A DNA stretch of 12,428 bases from Chloroflexota bacterium. Its GTDB lineage: Bacteria; Chloroflexota; Dehalococcoidia; DSTF01; RBG-16-68-14. The stretch covers positions 1 through 12,428 of the forward strand of contig JADFRJ010000052.1 in assembly GCA_022561355.1 (NCBI GenBank). Reading direction: 5' to 3'. The translations under genes were made by a program, and so were the position numbers. Below, piece by piece: positions 5,905 through 12,428 of this stretch; positions within the stretch are counted from its first letter, which is position 1, and the number at the start of each line of letters is the position of its first letter. The notes beneath the pieces were generated by a model, which was given only the letters and a program-made list of their open reading frames with translations, ran no database searches and was not told the origin of the DNA.

Positions 5905-5916
5905 AGGGGGCAGGAC

Positions 5917-7074
5917 ATGGATCTACACGACAACGAAGAAGAGGCTGCGTTTCGCAAAGAGGTGAGCACCTTCATCTCGGCCGAAGCGCCAAAGGCCGGC
6001 CAGGGCTTCGGCGAAGCCGGCGACTGGTTCAAGAAGCTGGCCGACAAGGGTTGGATCGCCCCGGCTTGGCCAGAAGAGTACGGCGGCGCCGGCCTCAGTG
6101 TGATGAAACAGTTCGTACTAAACGAGGAGATGGCCCTGCGAAGGGCTCCGAGACCAGGCCATCTCGTGATTGGCCTCGGCATGGGCGGCCCAACGATCAT
6201 CAACCACGGCACGGAGGAACAGAAGAAGGAGTTCCTACCAAGCATCATCCAAGACCGCGACATCTGGTGTCAGGGGTTTAGTGAACCAGAGTCTGGGTCG
6301 GATCTCGCTTCTATCAAAACGAAGGCCGTGCGAGACGGCGACGACTGGGTGATCAACGGACAGAAGATCTGGACTTCGTTCGCCCACCAGGCAGTCTGGA
6401 TGATCATGATCGCCCGGACGGACCCGGACGCTCCCAAGCACAGAGGCATGAGCTACTTCGTGGTCGACATGAAGTCGCCCGGCATCACGGTCCGGCCCAT
6501 CACCGATATGGCCGACGGCAAGCTGTTCAACGAAGTCTTCTTCGACAACGTCCGGGTGCCGGCCAAGAACATGGTGGGAGAAGAGAACCGCGGCTGGTAC
6601 GTCGCGACGACGACGCTCGACCATGAGCGTTCGGCCATCGGCTCAACCACAGGCCTGCGGCAACAGGTAGACGGGCTGATTGAGTTCGCTCGGGAGCATG
6701 TGAAGGACCATACCAGTTCACTCAAAACGAACCCGACGATTAGGTACGAACTCGCGGACCGGATGCTCGAAACAGAGATGGCCCGGATGCTGTCTTACCG
6801 CGTCATCACCATGCAGAACCGCGGAGAGGTCCCCAACCACGAAGCCTCGATGCTGAAGCTGTACACCTCGGAGCTGCAGCAGCGCATCGCCTCCACCTAC
6901 ATGCACCTGCTTGGGCCGTACGGTCTGCTCGGAACCGGCTCGCCATGGGCGCCCGATAACGGACGTCACGGCTCAGCGTACGTGTCCGCCGTGTCCGCCA
7001 CGATCGCCGGTGGTACGAGCGAGATCCAGCGCGGCATCATCGCCACCCGCGGATTGGGCCTGCCAAAAAACTAG
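5917..7074 (+). CDS. Acyl-CoA dehydrogenase, FadE-like
   Basis: A 385-residue FAD enzyme that would introduce a trans-2,3 double bond into an acyl-CoA and hand electrons to ETF. The N-terminal helical domain spans about 1-115. The middle beta domain has GFSEPESGSDLASIKTKA and INGQKIWTSFAHQAVW. The C-terminal helical domain ends with the family signature AGGTSEIQRGIIATRGLGLP. The base position used by medium-chain enzymes (Glu in the YEGT loop) is glycine here (Gly365). Instead a glutamate is present in LDHER (Glu237), the position used by isovaleryl-CoA and long-chain dehydrogenases (LDLER in human IVD). This fits branched, bulky or long substrates; sterol- and FadE-like heteromeric types are also possible. 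AGGGGG precedes the ATG by 6 nt. The gene has its own promoter and is followed by a MerR gene with a separate promoter. No ETF, thiolase or hydratase is adjacent. Confidence 0.9.
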   Translation: MDLHDNEEEAAFRKEVSTFISAEAPKAGQGFGEAGDWFKKLADKGWIAPAWPEEYGGAGLSVMKQFVLNEEMALRRAPRPGHLVIGLGMGGPTIINHGTEEQKKEFLPSIIQDRDIWCQGFSEPESGSDLASIKTKAVRDGDDWVINGQKIWTSFAHQAVWMIMIARTDPDAPKHRGMSYFVVDMKSPGITVRPITDMADGKLFNEVFFDNVRVPAKNMVGEENRGWYVATTTLDHERSAIGSTTGLRQQVDGLIEFAREHVKDHTSSLKTNPTIRYELADRMLETEMARMLSYRVITMQNRGEVPNHEASMLKLYTSELQQRIASTYMHLLGPYGLLGTGSPWAPDNGRHGSAYVSAVSATIAGGTSEIQRGIIATRGLGLPKN

Positions 7075-7117
7075 TAGCTGGACACCCGCGCCGACCGGTT
7101 AGCTTCCACTCTCCTGA

Positions 7118-7155
7118 ACCTAACCTTGACGTTTAGGTGAGTTTGGGGGTACGAT
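7118..7155 (+). promoter_or_regulatory. Promoter and inverted repeat of the MerR gene
   Basis: TTGACG (7126-7131), an 18-bp spacer and TACGAT (7150-7155) form a good promoter whose start point falls around 7161-7163. That is 2-4 nt before the ATG at 7165, so the mRNA is predicted leaderless or nearly so. ACCTAA (7118-7123) and TTAGGT (7133-7138) are a perfect 6-bp inverted repeat flanking the -35 with a 9-bp centre, a likely autoregulatory operator. TTGACGTTTA also resembles, from memory, operators of LiuR-like MerR regulators of acyl-CoA catabolism; this was not verified. Confidence 0.5.
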
Positions 7156-7164
7156 CCAGCCACG

Positions 7165-7665
7165 ATGGCGCACAAGCGCAATGCTAACGATGTTGCGGTC
7201 GACGAACCGTATCTCCAGATCGGCGAAGTAGCTGAGCGGACTGGTGTTACCCAACGTACGCTGCGCTTCTACGAAGAGAAAGGGCTGCTGAAGCCGCCGA
7301 CCCGCATGGAAGGCGGCTTTCGTCTCTACTCCGAGGCCGACATCCAGCGCCTGGAGCGCATCCGGCACCTCAAGCAGCTGCTCGGCTTCCCGCTCGCCGA
7401 GATCAAGGAGATGGTGGAGGCCGACGAGGTCAAGATGCAGCTCCGAGCCGAGTACCGGCCCGAAGCGGAGGCCTCCGAGAAGCGAGCGCAGATCCTTAAA
7501 GCGATCGAGGTGACGGAGCGCCAACACGAACTGATCTGCCAGAAGGCGACCGCGATCGCTGACATGCAATCGAAGCTTGAGGAGCGCCTCGGCACGTTCC
7601 GGGGCTGGCTCGCCGATCTAGAGTCCACGCCCAAGACGGCGCCCAAAACCAAGGCGAACGTTTAG
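7165..7665 (+). CDS. MerR-family transcriptional regulator
   Basis: A 166-residue DNA-binding regulator. The N-terminal winged helix-turn-helix is clear: YLQIGEVAERTGVTQRTLRFYEEKGLL (16-42), then the wing GGFRLYSEADIQRL (50-63). A long charged helix from about 75 to 150 should form the antiparallel coiled coil of a dimer. There is a single cysteine near residue 124 and no paired cysteines, so metal or redox sensing of the MerR, CueR or SoxR kind is unlikely. No separate ligand domain is present; the tail is basic and Lys-rich. The ATG has no ribosome binding site and lies 9 bp after the -10 element, fitting leaderless translation. It sits 90 bp after the acyl-CoA dehydrogenase, so it may control that gene or itself. 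The ligand is unknown; LiuR-like control of acyl-CoA use is one option. Confidence 0.88.
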   Translation: MAHKRNANDVAVDEPYLQIGEVAERTGVTQRTLRFYEEKGLLKPPTRMEGGFRLYSEADIQRLERIRHLKQLLGFPLAEIKEMVEADEVKMQLRAEYRPEAEASEKRAQILKAIEVTERQHELICQKATAIADMQSKLEERLGTFRGWLADLESTPKTAPKTKANV

Positions 7666-7669
7666 GCCC

Positions 7670-8497
7670 CTACACCAGCGCCTCTACCAGATCATCGCGA
7701 TGGCGCGTCAGCCAGGCCGCTGACCGCGCGCGCCACGACAGCCCCCAGATCAGCTCGGGGCCTCCGGACGCCGTCTCTGGCGTCACGCTCGCCTCGTCAG
7801 CCTGCGCAGCGGCATCATGGATCGCAAACTGGACGATCAGATCTACGAAGGCGCTGCGCTCGGTTTTCGGCAGTCCGTAGGCGTCGACCATCGCCCTCAA
7901 CTGACGGGCCCGCTCCTCGAACGGCGGCAGGCCTTCCAGCTCCGCGACCATGTCATCGTGGAGTTTCGCGTTCAGCCAGCAAGCCTCCGCGAGTTCGACG
8001 AGCGGATCGACGGGCCCGGCGCGCTCCCAATCGATCAGCCCAACCGGCATGCCATCGCGAGCGACGATGTTCCACGGCGCGATGTCGCAGTGGCCGATGA
8101 TCTTCTTCGAACTGCCCAGCGGACGGCCGAACCAGGGCCACCAGACCGCATCGTCAGGCGGCTGGAACGAGGCCGTCGCCTCGTGCAGGTCGCGGACCAG
8201 CTCGCCCACAGCGGCGACGCCCTCCAGCGACCAGGGGCCGGGCTGCGTGAACGTACCCTCGATGTACTGGAGCGTCTCGCGGCCTTGGTCGTCGAACCCA
8301 GAGCCAACGACCCGGGGCGAGAAGGGGAAGCCGGCTTCTTCGAGGTGTCGCAGGAGCGCATGAGTGGTGGGCGTCCAGGGCCCCGCCTCCCTGATGAGAA
8401 CGTCGCCACGGCGGTAGACCGCGTGAGGGTGGCCAGGACTCTTCTCGCGCAGGACGACGAGTTCAGAGTCGCCGGCGGAGTCAGGCTCGCCGTTCAT
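7670..8497 (-). CDS. APH/choline kinase-like phosphotransferase family protein
   Basis: A 275-residue protein-kinase-fold small-molecule phosphotransferase. The catalytic loop is HCDIAPWNIV (136-145), with Asp138 as base and Asn143 as Mg ligand. The metal-binding aspartate is Asp156 in LIDWERAGPVDPL (154-166). The N-lobe shows VYRRGDVLIREAGPW (27-41) and HALLRHLEEAGFPFSP; the strand-3 lysine of classic kinases appears to be arginine (Arg36). This subfamily is widespread and mostly uncharacterised. Resistance to an aminoglycoside is not implied by the fold, and the usual HGD triplet is HCD here. It is the last gene of the leftward train, 31 bp after the small membrane protein. It converges on the MerR gene with only 4 bp between stops and no visible terminator. 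The ATG at 8495-8497 has a poor ribosome binding site. Confidence 0.8.
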   Translation of the reverse strand: MNGEPDSAGDSELVVLREKSPGHPHAVYRRGDVLIREAGPWTPTTHALLRHLEEAGFPFSPRVVGSGFDDQGRETLQYIEGTFTQPGPWSLEGVAAVGELVRDLHEATASFQPPDDAVWWPWFGRPLGSSKKIIGHCDIAPWNIVARDGMPVGLIDWERAGPVDPLVELAEACWLNAKLHDDMVAELEGLPPFEERARQLRAMVDAYGLPKTERSAFVDLIVQFAIHDAAAQADEASVTPETASGGPELIWGLSWRARSAAWLTRHRDDLVEALV

Positions 8498-8528
8498 CGC
8501 GCAGCTTCGCCCGAGGAATGGACCGGCG

Positions 8529-8810
8529 CTAGTGTGGGCTCTCTTCTGGAGGAGGTGGAGGCTTCACCCAGCCAAGCGCAACCCGGACCGCCAGAGCCAG
8601 CAGCCCGACACCCGCCGCGGTGATTGCGGCGAAGACCGTCCACGTCTGTACCCGCACGCGGCTATCATCGCCGGCGTCATCTATCTGTGGCGCCACGTCG
8701 ACTGCCTGAATATCTGGCGAGTCGTCGATCGCCTGCACCGTAGACGCGCTGGCAAGGACGAAGAGAGCCGCGACTAGGGCCGCTCCGATCAGGATCGCTC
8801 GAATGCTCAT
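8529..8810 (-). CDS. Small membrane protein of unknown function, downstream of parB
   Basis: A 93-residue protein with two hydrophobic segments. Residues 1-27 look like a signal peptide (charged MSIR start, hydrophobic core, possible cleavage after STVQA). An acidic stretch (about 28-51, eight aspartates) follows, then a transmembrane helix (about 56-80) and a short Pro-rich tail KPPPPPEESPH. Predicted topology is acidic part outside and tail inside. The start is firm: AAGGTGAG precedes the ATG at 8808-8810. The gene begins 11 bp after the parB stop and is surely in the same operon. I do not recognise a family. Its place beside parAB invites a role at the membrane in chromosome positioning, but nothing in the sequence proves this; it may only be co-transcribed. 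Confidence 0.75.
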   Translation of the reverse strand: MSIRAILIGAALVAALFVLASASTVQAIDDSPDIQAVDVAPQIDDAGDDSRVRVQTWTVFAAITAAGVGLLALAVRVALGWVKPPPPPEESPH

Positions 8811-8821
8811 CTCACCTTATG

Positions 8822-9667
8822 TTACTCCGCGGCCACACCTATGCGCGAGAGCAGCCCGTTCAGCTCGTCGTCTGAGAAGAAGTGCAGCACCAGCCGGCCG
8901 CGACCGTTCTTCTGCCTCCGCAACTCGACCTTCGTGCCGAGCGTGTCGCGGATGCGCGATTCGATCCGGTCGATCTCCGGGTCGGCGCCGTTGTGGGCCG
9001 GCTTGCTCGCCCCGCTCGGGCCGCGGCGCGCGAGCCGTTCCGTTTGGCGAACGGTCAGCCCTCGATCGATCACCTGCTGCCAAGCGTTCCGCCGCTCAGC
9101 CTCGTCCTCGATCGCGAGGAGGGCGCGGCCGTGTCCTTCGGTGATCGTGCCCGCGGCCAAGCTCTGCTTGATCTCGTCGCTCAGGGCCAGGAGCCGCATC
9201 ATATTCGCGACTGCCGTCCTGCTGCGCCCGACGCGGTGCGCGATCTCGTCCTGCGTGATGCCAAACTCGCCCGCCAGGCGTTGATAGGCGCCAGCCTCTT
9301 CGAGAGCGTTCAAATCCTCTCGCTGCAGGTTCTCCACAAGGGCAAGCTCGAGCAGCTCCCGCGTTGCCGCCTCTTTCACGATCACGGGTACCCGGCTCAG
9401 GCCCGCGAGCTTCGCGGCCCGCAGACGCCGCTCACCCGCGATCAGTTGGTACACGCCTTCGGCGTTGCTCGTACTCACCAACAACGGCTGGAGCACGCCG
9501 TGCTCCTTCATGCTCCCGACCAATTCGTCGAGCGCTTCTTCGTCGAAGCTGGTACGTGGTTGATGGGGATTGGGAACTATGAGGTCTACATCGATTTCGT
9601 CGATACCACCAGCGGTGGCGGGGATGAGGGCGCCTAGACCGCGTCCTAAGCCTCTGGTGCGTGTCAC
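8822..9667 (-). CDS. parB: ParB/Spo0J chromosome partition protein
   Basis: A 281-residue centromere-binding CTPase clamp. It opens with GLGRGLGALIP (6-16), the short ParA-stimulating N terminus typical of chromosomal ParB. The CTP-binding domain has IVPNPHQPR (30-38), GERRLRAAKLAG (78-89, the GxxRxxA arginine patch) and ENLQRED (112-118). The helix-turn-helix that reads parS is ITQDEIAHRVGRSRTAVANMMRLL (137-160), and the C-terminal dimer domain covers about 225-281. The start is GTG at 9665-9667, overlapping the parA stop as GTGA, with AGAGGTGA upstream as ribosome binding site. It is translated with parA, as expected for a fixed stoichiometry. I find no good match to the parS consensus within the window. 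Confidence 0.95.
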   Translation of the reverse strand: MTRTRGLGRGLGALIPATAGGIDEIDVDLIVPNPHQPRTSFDEEALDELVGSMKEHGVLQPLLVSTSNAEGVYQLIAGERRLRAAKLAGLSRVPVIVKEAATRELLELALVENLQREDLNALEEAGAYQRLAGEFGITQDEIAHRVGRSRTAVANMMRLLALSDEIKQSLAAGTITEGHGRALLAIEDEAERRNAWQQVIDRGLTVRQTERLARRGPSGASKPAHNGADPEIDRIESRIRDTLGTKVELRRQKNGRGRLVLHFFSDDELNGLLSRIGVAAE

Positions 9668-10443
9668 GTAATCACCTCTGCTACGGTTGTAACCGTCCCT
9701 AATAACTCCTCCGCCAGCGCGTCGTATGCCTCAGACGCGGGCGAGCGGGGATCGTAGGCATGGATTGGCAGGCCGTGGCTGGGCGCCTCGCCCAGTCGCA
9801 CGCTGCGGGGAATCACCGTCTGGAACGTGTCCGGGAAGTGTCTCCGCACTTCGTCCGCGACCTGCTGCGACAATGTGGTCCGCCGGTCGAACATGGTCAG
9901 CACAGGCCCTCGCATCCGCAGCTCGCGATTTAGGTTGCGCCGCACCAGCTCAAGCGTGCTTGCGAATTGGCCGAGCCCTTCCAGCGCTAGGTACTCACAC
10001 TGCACGGGCACGATCACCTCATCGGCTGCTGTCAACGCGTTAATCGTTAAGAGCCCGACGGACGGCGGACAATCGATGATCACAAAGTCATAGGCCTCTA
10101 TTCCTCCCTCTAACTCCTGTTTCATCCTTGTTTCTCTCGCCATCGCCACCGTCAGCTCTACTTCGGCACCCGCTAGGTCCGACGTGGCAGGCACGAACGA
10201 GAGTCGATCGAACCCCGACGCGATCGTCACATCCGCGAGCGAAGCATCTCCAAGCAGCAGGTCGTAGGTGCTGGGACGGCCGTCGAGCGATATGCCGAGC
10301 GCGGCCGTTGCGTTCGCCTGCGGATCGGAATCGACCAGCAGCACGTTGCGTCCACGCCGGGCGAACGCGTCGCCGAGGTTGACGGCTGTCGTGGTCTTGC
10401 CCACGCCGCCCTTCTGGTTCGCGATCGCCATCACGCGTGTCAT
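9664..10443 (-). CDS. parA: ParA/Soj chromosome partition ATPase
   Basis: A 259-residue deviant Walker-type ATPase that binds the nucleoid and moves ParB-parS complexes. KGGVGKTT (11-18) is the deviant Walker A box with signature Lys11. VDSDPQAN (37-44) is the A' box and FVIIDCPPS (120-128) is Walker B with Asp124. The protein starts straight at the ATPase fold with no N-terminal helix-turn-helix, so it is a chromosomal Soj-type rather than a plasmid SopA-type ParA. The ATG at 10441-10443 overlaps the stop of the PfkB-type gene (ATGA), and the 3' end overlaps parB by 4 bp. ATP-dependent dimerisation and DNA binding are expected from the family. No truncation or altered catalytic residue is visible. 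Confidence 0.95.
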   Translation of the reverse strand: MTRVMAIANQKGGVGKTTTAVNLGDAFARRGRNVLLVDSDPQANATAALGISLDGRPSTYDLLLGDASLADVTIASGFDRLSFVPATSDLAGAEVELTVAMARETRMKQELEGGIEAYDFVIIDCPPSVGLLTINALTAADEVIVPVQCEYLALEGLGQFASTLELVRRNLNRELRMRGPVLTMFDRRTTLSQQVADEVRRHFPDTFQTVIPRSVRLGEAPSHGLPIHAYDPRSPASEAYDALAEELLGTVTTVAEVIT

Positions 10444-11285
10444 GCCAGCACGATCTCCGGATGAGCCGCCAGCCGCCTCTCGATCTCGACCCTGTCCGCA
10501 ATCCCCTCGCTACCAGCGGCCTCAACAGAGGCCGCGGCCGCGGCCGACGCGAACCGCACCGCGGCGGCCACGTCGCCGGTCTCCTCGTAGCGGATCAGGT
10601 ACGCCGCCGCGAAGACGTCGCCCGCGCCGGTCGGATCGACCTGGCCGGCCGGGAACGCTTCGATCTCTCGCCACGCCCCTTCGCTGTGGACGCGCGCGCC
10701 GCGGCGCTCCCGCGTCACGACGACGGCGGGCAGATCTTCGACCCAGCGATCCACCTGGCGCTCATCGCCAGCAAGGTCCTCATCGGACACGAACAGCACG
10801 TCAGCGCCTTCCCAGAACGGCGGGCCGGCCCAGGCGCGACGCTGCACGCGAGCCTCTTCATCAAGGCCCCGCAGCCAGCCCTGGGCGCCTATGCCAAGGA
10901 GGCCATGCGTAAATAAACGTGAGCATTCCGGCGCAACTTCGCCGCAAACTGGCGCTAGAAACGCTACAGGAGCTTCCAACCATGCAGAAGGGATGTCACT
11001 GCTCGTAAGCGGAGCTGCTTGCGCGGGAACTCGCTGACGCCGCTCCGCGCCGTCATAACGATTTTCAAACGTCGTGGTCTGCCGTGAACTCCGGCCAGCG
11101 AACTCGATGCCGGAGAGATGCGGGTCGCTGAGGACATCAGCGCCGGCTCTGGTGACCACTCCGGCCGTCCTTCCGAGGCGGCGGGCCTGCAGCGAAGCGA
11201 ACGTTGCCGCTCCCCCTAGGCGTGAACCTTGCGGCGTGAGATCCTGCACTACATGCCCCACTATCACAAAGTCCGGCGTCTTCAC
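10440..11285 (-). CDS. PfkB/ribokinase-family carbohydrate or nucleoside kinase
   Basis: A 281-residue ribokinase-fold kinase. It starts directly in the fold with DFVIVGHVVQDL (5-16), then GGAATFASLQARRLG (24-38). The C-terminal PfkB signature is VDPTGAGDVFAAAYL (216-230), with Asp223 as catalytic base and the preceding GAG as anion hole. VVVTRERRGARV (188-199) is the strand before it. The protein is slightly shorter than common ribokinases (about 300 residues), the shortening being in the N-terminal lid region. The start is GTG at 11283-11285, six bases after the jag stop, and the stop overlaps the parA ATG by 4 bp, so this kinase is translationally coupled into the yidC-jag-parAB operon. 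The substrate cannot be assigned; sugars, nucleosides and inositol-like alcohols are all possible in this family. Confidence 0.85.
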   Translation of the reverse strand: MKTPDFVIVGHVVQDLTPQGSRLGGAATFASLQARRLGRTAGVVTRAGADVLSDPHLSGIEFAGRSSRQTTTFENRYDGAERRQRVPAQAAPLTSSDIPSAWLEAPVAFLAPVCGEVAPECSRLFTHGLLGIGAQGWLRGLDEEARVQRRAWAGPPFWEGADVLFVSDEDLAGDERQVDRWVEDLPAVVVTRERRGARVHSEGAWREIEAFPAGQVDPTGAGDVFAAAYLIRYEETGDVAAAVRFASAAAAASVEAAGSEGIADRVEIERRLAAHPEIVLA

Positions 11286-11291
11286 CGCCTG

Positions 11292-11975
11292 TTACCGCCG
11301 AACGCTGATCCTCACCTTACGAGAATCCCCCTCCCCGACACTTGCCGTACCCACGGTTGGGTCCTTCGACAGGATGAGATGCACAATCCGACGCTCGTAG
11401 GCTGGCATCGCCTCCAGCGTCACGGGCCGGCCGTTGCGGCGCACGCTCTCCGCCGAACGATGCGCGAGGTCCTCAAGCGACTCCTCTCGACGCCGGCGAT
11501 AGCCTTCCACATCGACGGAGAAGGGCGCCTCGCCCCGGTATTTGCGGCTTACCATCAGGTTGACAAGGTACTGGAGCGATGCCATCGTGCCACCCCGCCG
11601 GCCGATCAGGACGCCCATGTCCTCGCCGGTCACGTCCAGCACAGCCTGCACGAGACCAATGCCGTCGCCCGGCGTCTCCGGCGCCCGCACCGTTGTTTCG
11701 GCTTCAAGGTCCATCAACTCAAGCAGCTCCTTGAGCGTCTCGTGGGCGAATTCAACGGCATCACCTTCCGGGGTCTCGAATGTGATTTGGGTGAGCCGGA
11801 CCTTGGCCTGCTCTCCGCCGATGCCAAAGAGGCCCGCCCTGCCTTCCGACAGCACCTCGACCTCGACTTCGTGACGCTCGAGGTCTAGGTCGTAGAGGCC
11901 GTTCTCGATCGCCTCTTCGACGTTCTTGCCTGTCGCCTCTACCTGTTCTTGCTCGTTAGCGTCGTCGCCTTCCAC
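11292..11975 (-). CDS. jag: Jag/SpoIIIJ-associated RNA-binding protein (Jag-N, KH, R3H domains)
   Basis: A cytoplasmic RNA-binding protein normally encoded next to yidC; homologues (Jag, KhpB/EloR) affect elongation, division and sRNA biology. With the start at 11975 it has 227 residues: Jag-N at about 11-61 (VEATGKNVEEAI ... GRAGLFGIG), KH domain with IGRRGG (GRRG loop at about 125-128), and R3H motif RRIVH (Arg195 to His199) near the C terminus. I prefer the GTG start at 11973-11975 because AAGGAG (plus-strand 11984-11989) lies 8 nt upstream and the protein then begins just ahead of Jag-N. An ATG at 12047 would add 24 basic, low-complexity residues inside yidC with no good site. The chosen start overlaps the yidC end by 20 bp. 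Confidence 0.92.
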   Translation of the reverse strand: MEGDDANEQEQVEATGKNVEEAIENGLYDLDLERHEVEVEVLSEGRAGLFGIGGEQAKVRLTQITFETPEGDAVEFAHETLKELLELMDLEAETTVRAPETPGDGIGLVQAVLDVTGEDMGVLIGRRGGTMASLQYLVNLMVSRKYRGEAPFSVDVEGYRRRREESLEDLAHRSAESVRRNGRPVTLEAMPAYERRIVHLILSKDPTVGTASVGEGDSRKVRISVRR

Positions 11976-12428
11976 GGCGTCGTCTCCTTCTGCGCTTTGT
12001 GGGCGCTGTGGCGACCTCTTCCTCGCCACCTTCAGCGTCCTCACCATCAGGTTCGCCGTCCGGCTCCGCCAGCTGTTCCTGCTTCGCTTCCTTCGCCGCG
12101 GGCGCTGGGGCCTGCGGGGGCGATATGGAAATGATCCTGCGCCAATCGAACTCGCGCCCCATGGCGAAGTACTGGAGCACTACGCCAACGACGTTGGTTG
12201 CTACCCAGTATAGCGCCAGACCGCTGGGGAACTGAAGTGTGAAGAACGCGAACATCAGCGGCATCATGAACATCATGGTGTTGTTCATCTGCGCCTGCTG
12301 CGAGTCGGTGCTCGCAGTAGCCGGCATCGTCATCCGCTGCTGCACCCAAGTAGACGCGCCAACCAACACCGCCATAATCAGCGTGCCGTCAGGCTGGCCC
12401 ATGTCCATCCACAGGAACTGCTTCTCCA
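11956..12428 (-). CDS. yidC: YidC/Oxa1 membrane protein insertase, C-terminal part (partial)
   Basis: The frame enters from the right edge with EKQFLWMDMGQPDGT, the YidC pattern FLWMDL-QPDP. A helix (IMAVLVGASTWVQQRM), the MPATAST loop and a hairpin of two helices (MMFMMPLMFAFFTLQFPSGLALYW, then VVGVVLQYF) follow, matching the last membrane segments of YidC. The 5' part with the first membrane helices lies outside the window. After the last helix comes a tail of about 58 residues: a Pro/Ala part, an acidic part (EPDGEPDGEDAEGGEEE) and a nearly pure arginine end (KRRRRRRRGRRRR). Long basic C-terminal tails are known in some YidC proteins to bind ribosomes. Upstream neighbours would usually be rnpA and rpmH, but are not visible. 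Confidence 0.93.
   Translation of the reverse strand, partial: EKQFLWMDMGQPDGTLIMAVLVGASTWVQQRMTMPATASTDSQQAQMNNTMMFMMPLMFAFFTLQFPSGLALYWVATNVVGVVLQYFAMGREFDWRRIISISPPQAPAPAAKEAKQEQLAEPDGEPDGEDAEGGEEEVATAPTKRRRRRRRGRRRR
11984..11989 (-). promoter_or_regulatory. Ribosome binding site AAGGAG that decides the jag start
   Basis: AAGGAG on the minus strand stands 8 nt before the GTG at 11975 and is formed by the AGA-AGG-AGA arginine codons of the yidC tail. The same bases therefore serve as both coding sequence and ribosome binding site. Confidence 0.65.

Noticed and set aside
7666..7669. Bidirectional terminator between merR and the phosphotransferase
   Set aside because: There are only four bases between the stops and no stable stem with a T run nearby; any terminator would have to lie inside the coding sequence.
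7670..8497. Aminoglycoside resistance gene
   Set aside because: The kinase fold matches the APH family only broadly; the HCD catalytic triplet and strand-3 arginine belong to an uncharacterised subfamily and the gene lies in a housekeeping operon with no mobile-element marks.
9655..9675. parS-like CACGT core at the parA/parB junction
   Set aside because: Only the central CACGT and a few outer bases match the 16-bp parS consensus, and the bases are explained by the coding overlap.
10268..10912. 214-codon plus-strand open frame opposite parA and the PfkB-type gene
   Set aside because: Arg/Pro-rich low-complexity translation with no motif; it lies opposite two clear genes.
1..12428. Mobile element, prophage, CRISPR array or tRNA genes
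   Set aside because: I read both strands and saw no transposase, integrase, terminal repeats, regularly spaced repeats or tRNA-like cloverleaf.

Overview
This window is GC-rich bacterial chromosome carrying 14 genes, two of them cut by the window edges. The right part is a single leftward gene train in the order yidC, jag, pfkB-type kinase, parA, parB, small membrane protein, phosphotransferase. The yidC-jag-parA-parB core is the block usually found close to a bacterial chromosome origin, so oriC may lie beyond the right edge. The GC-rich Gram-positive-like or Chloroflexota-like gene content (GMC dehydrogenase with a subunit-3 partner, FadE-like acyl-CoA dehydrogenase, apparently leaderless promoters beside strong Shine-Dalgarno genes) makes a Chloroflexota lineage my best guess. 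No marker in the window proves this.

Left region (1-2688): on the minus strand, a membrane acyltransferase-3 gene overlaps the start of an XdhC/CoxI-type gene that runs off the window. Divergent from it is a small, probably NTF2-like protein with an excellent ribosome binding site, separated by a tandem 21-bp-period repeat. Converging on the small gene is a class I SAM-dependent methyltransferase.

Middle region (2689-7665, plus strand): a GMC flavoprotein with a C-X5-C-X3-C motif like that of FAD-glucose dehydrogenases is translationally coupled to a gluconate-2-dehydrogenase subunit-3-like protein. A highly structured 92-nt leader and a TrmH/SpoU RNA methyltransferase follow. Next come an acyl-CoA dehydrogenase with its catalytic glutamate at the isovaleryl/long-chain position and a MerR regulator whose promoter predicts a nearly leaderless mRNA.

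Right region (7670-12428, minus strand): the genes overlap by 4-20 bp or sit within about 31 bp of each other, which fits one operon linking membrane protein insertion (YidC), an RNA-binding Jag protein, a PfkB-family kinase and chromosome partitioning (ParAB). A 93-residue membrane protein directly follows parB.

There are no rRNA, tRNA, CRISPR or insertion-sequence features, and no convincing rho-independent terminators. The most noteworthy points are the trmH leader, the signal-less dehydrogenase pair, the kinase and membrane protein embedded in the partition operon, and several inverted repeats placed on promoter elements.
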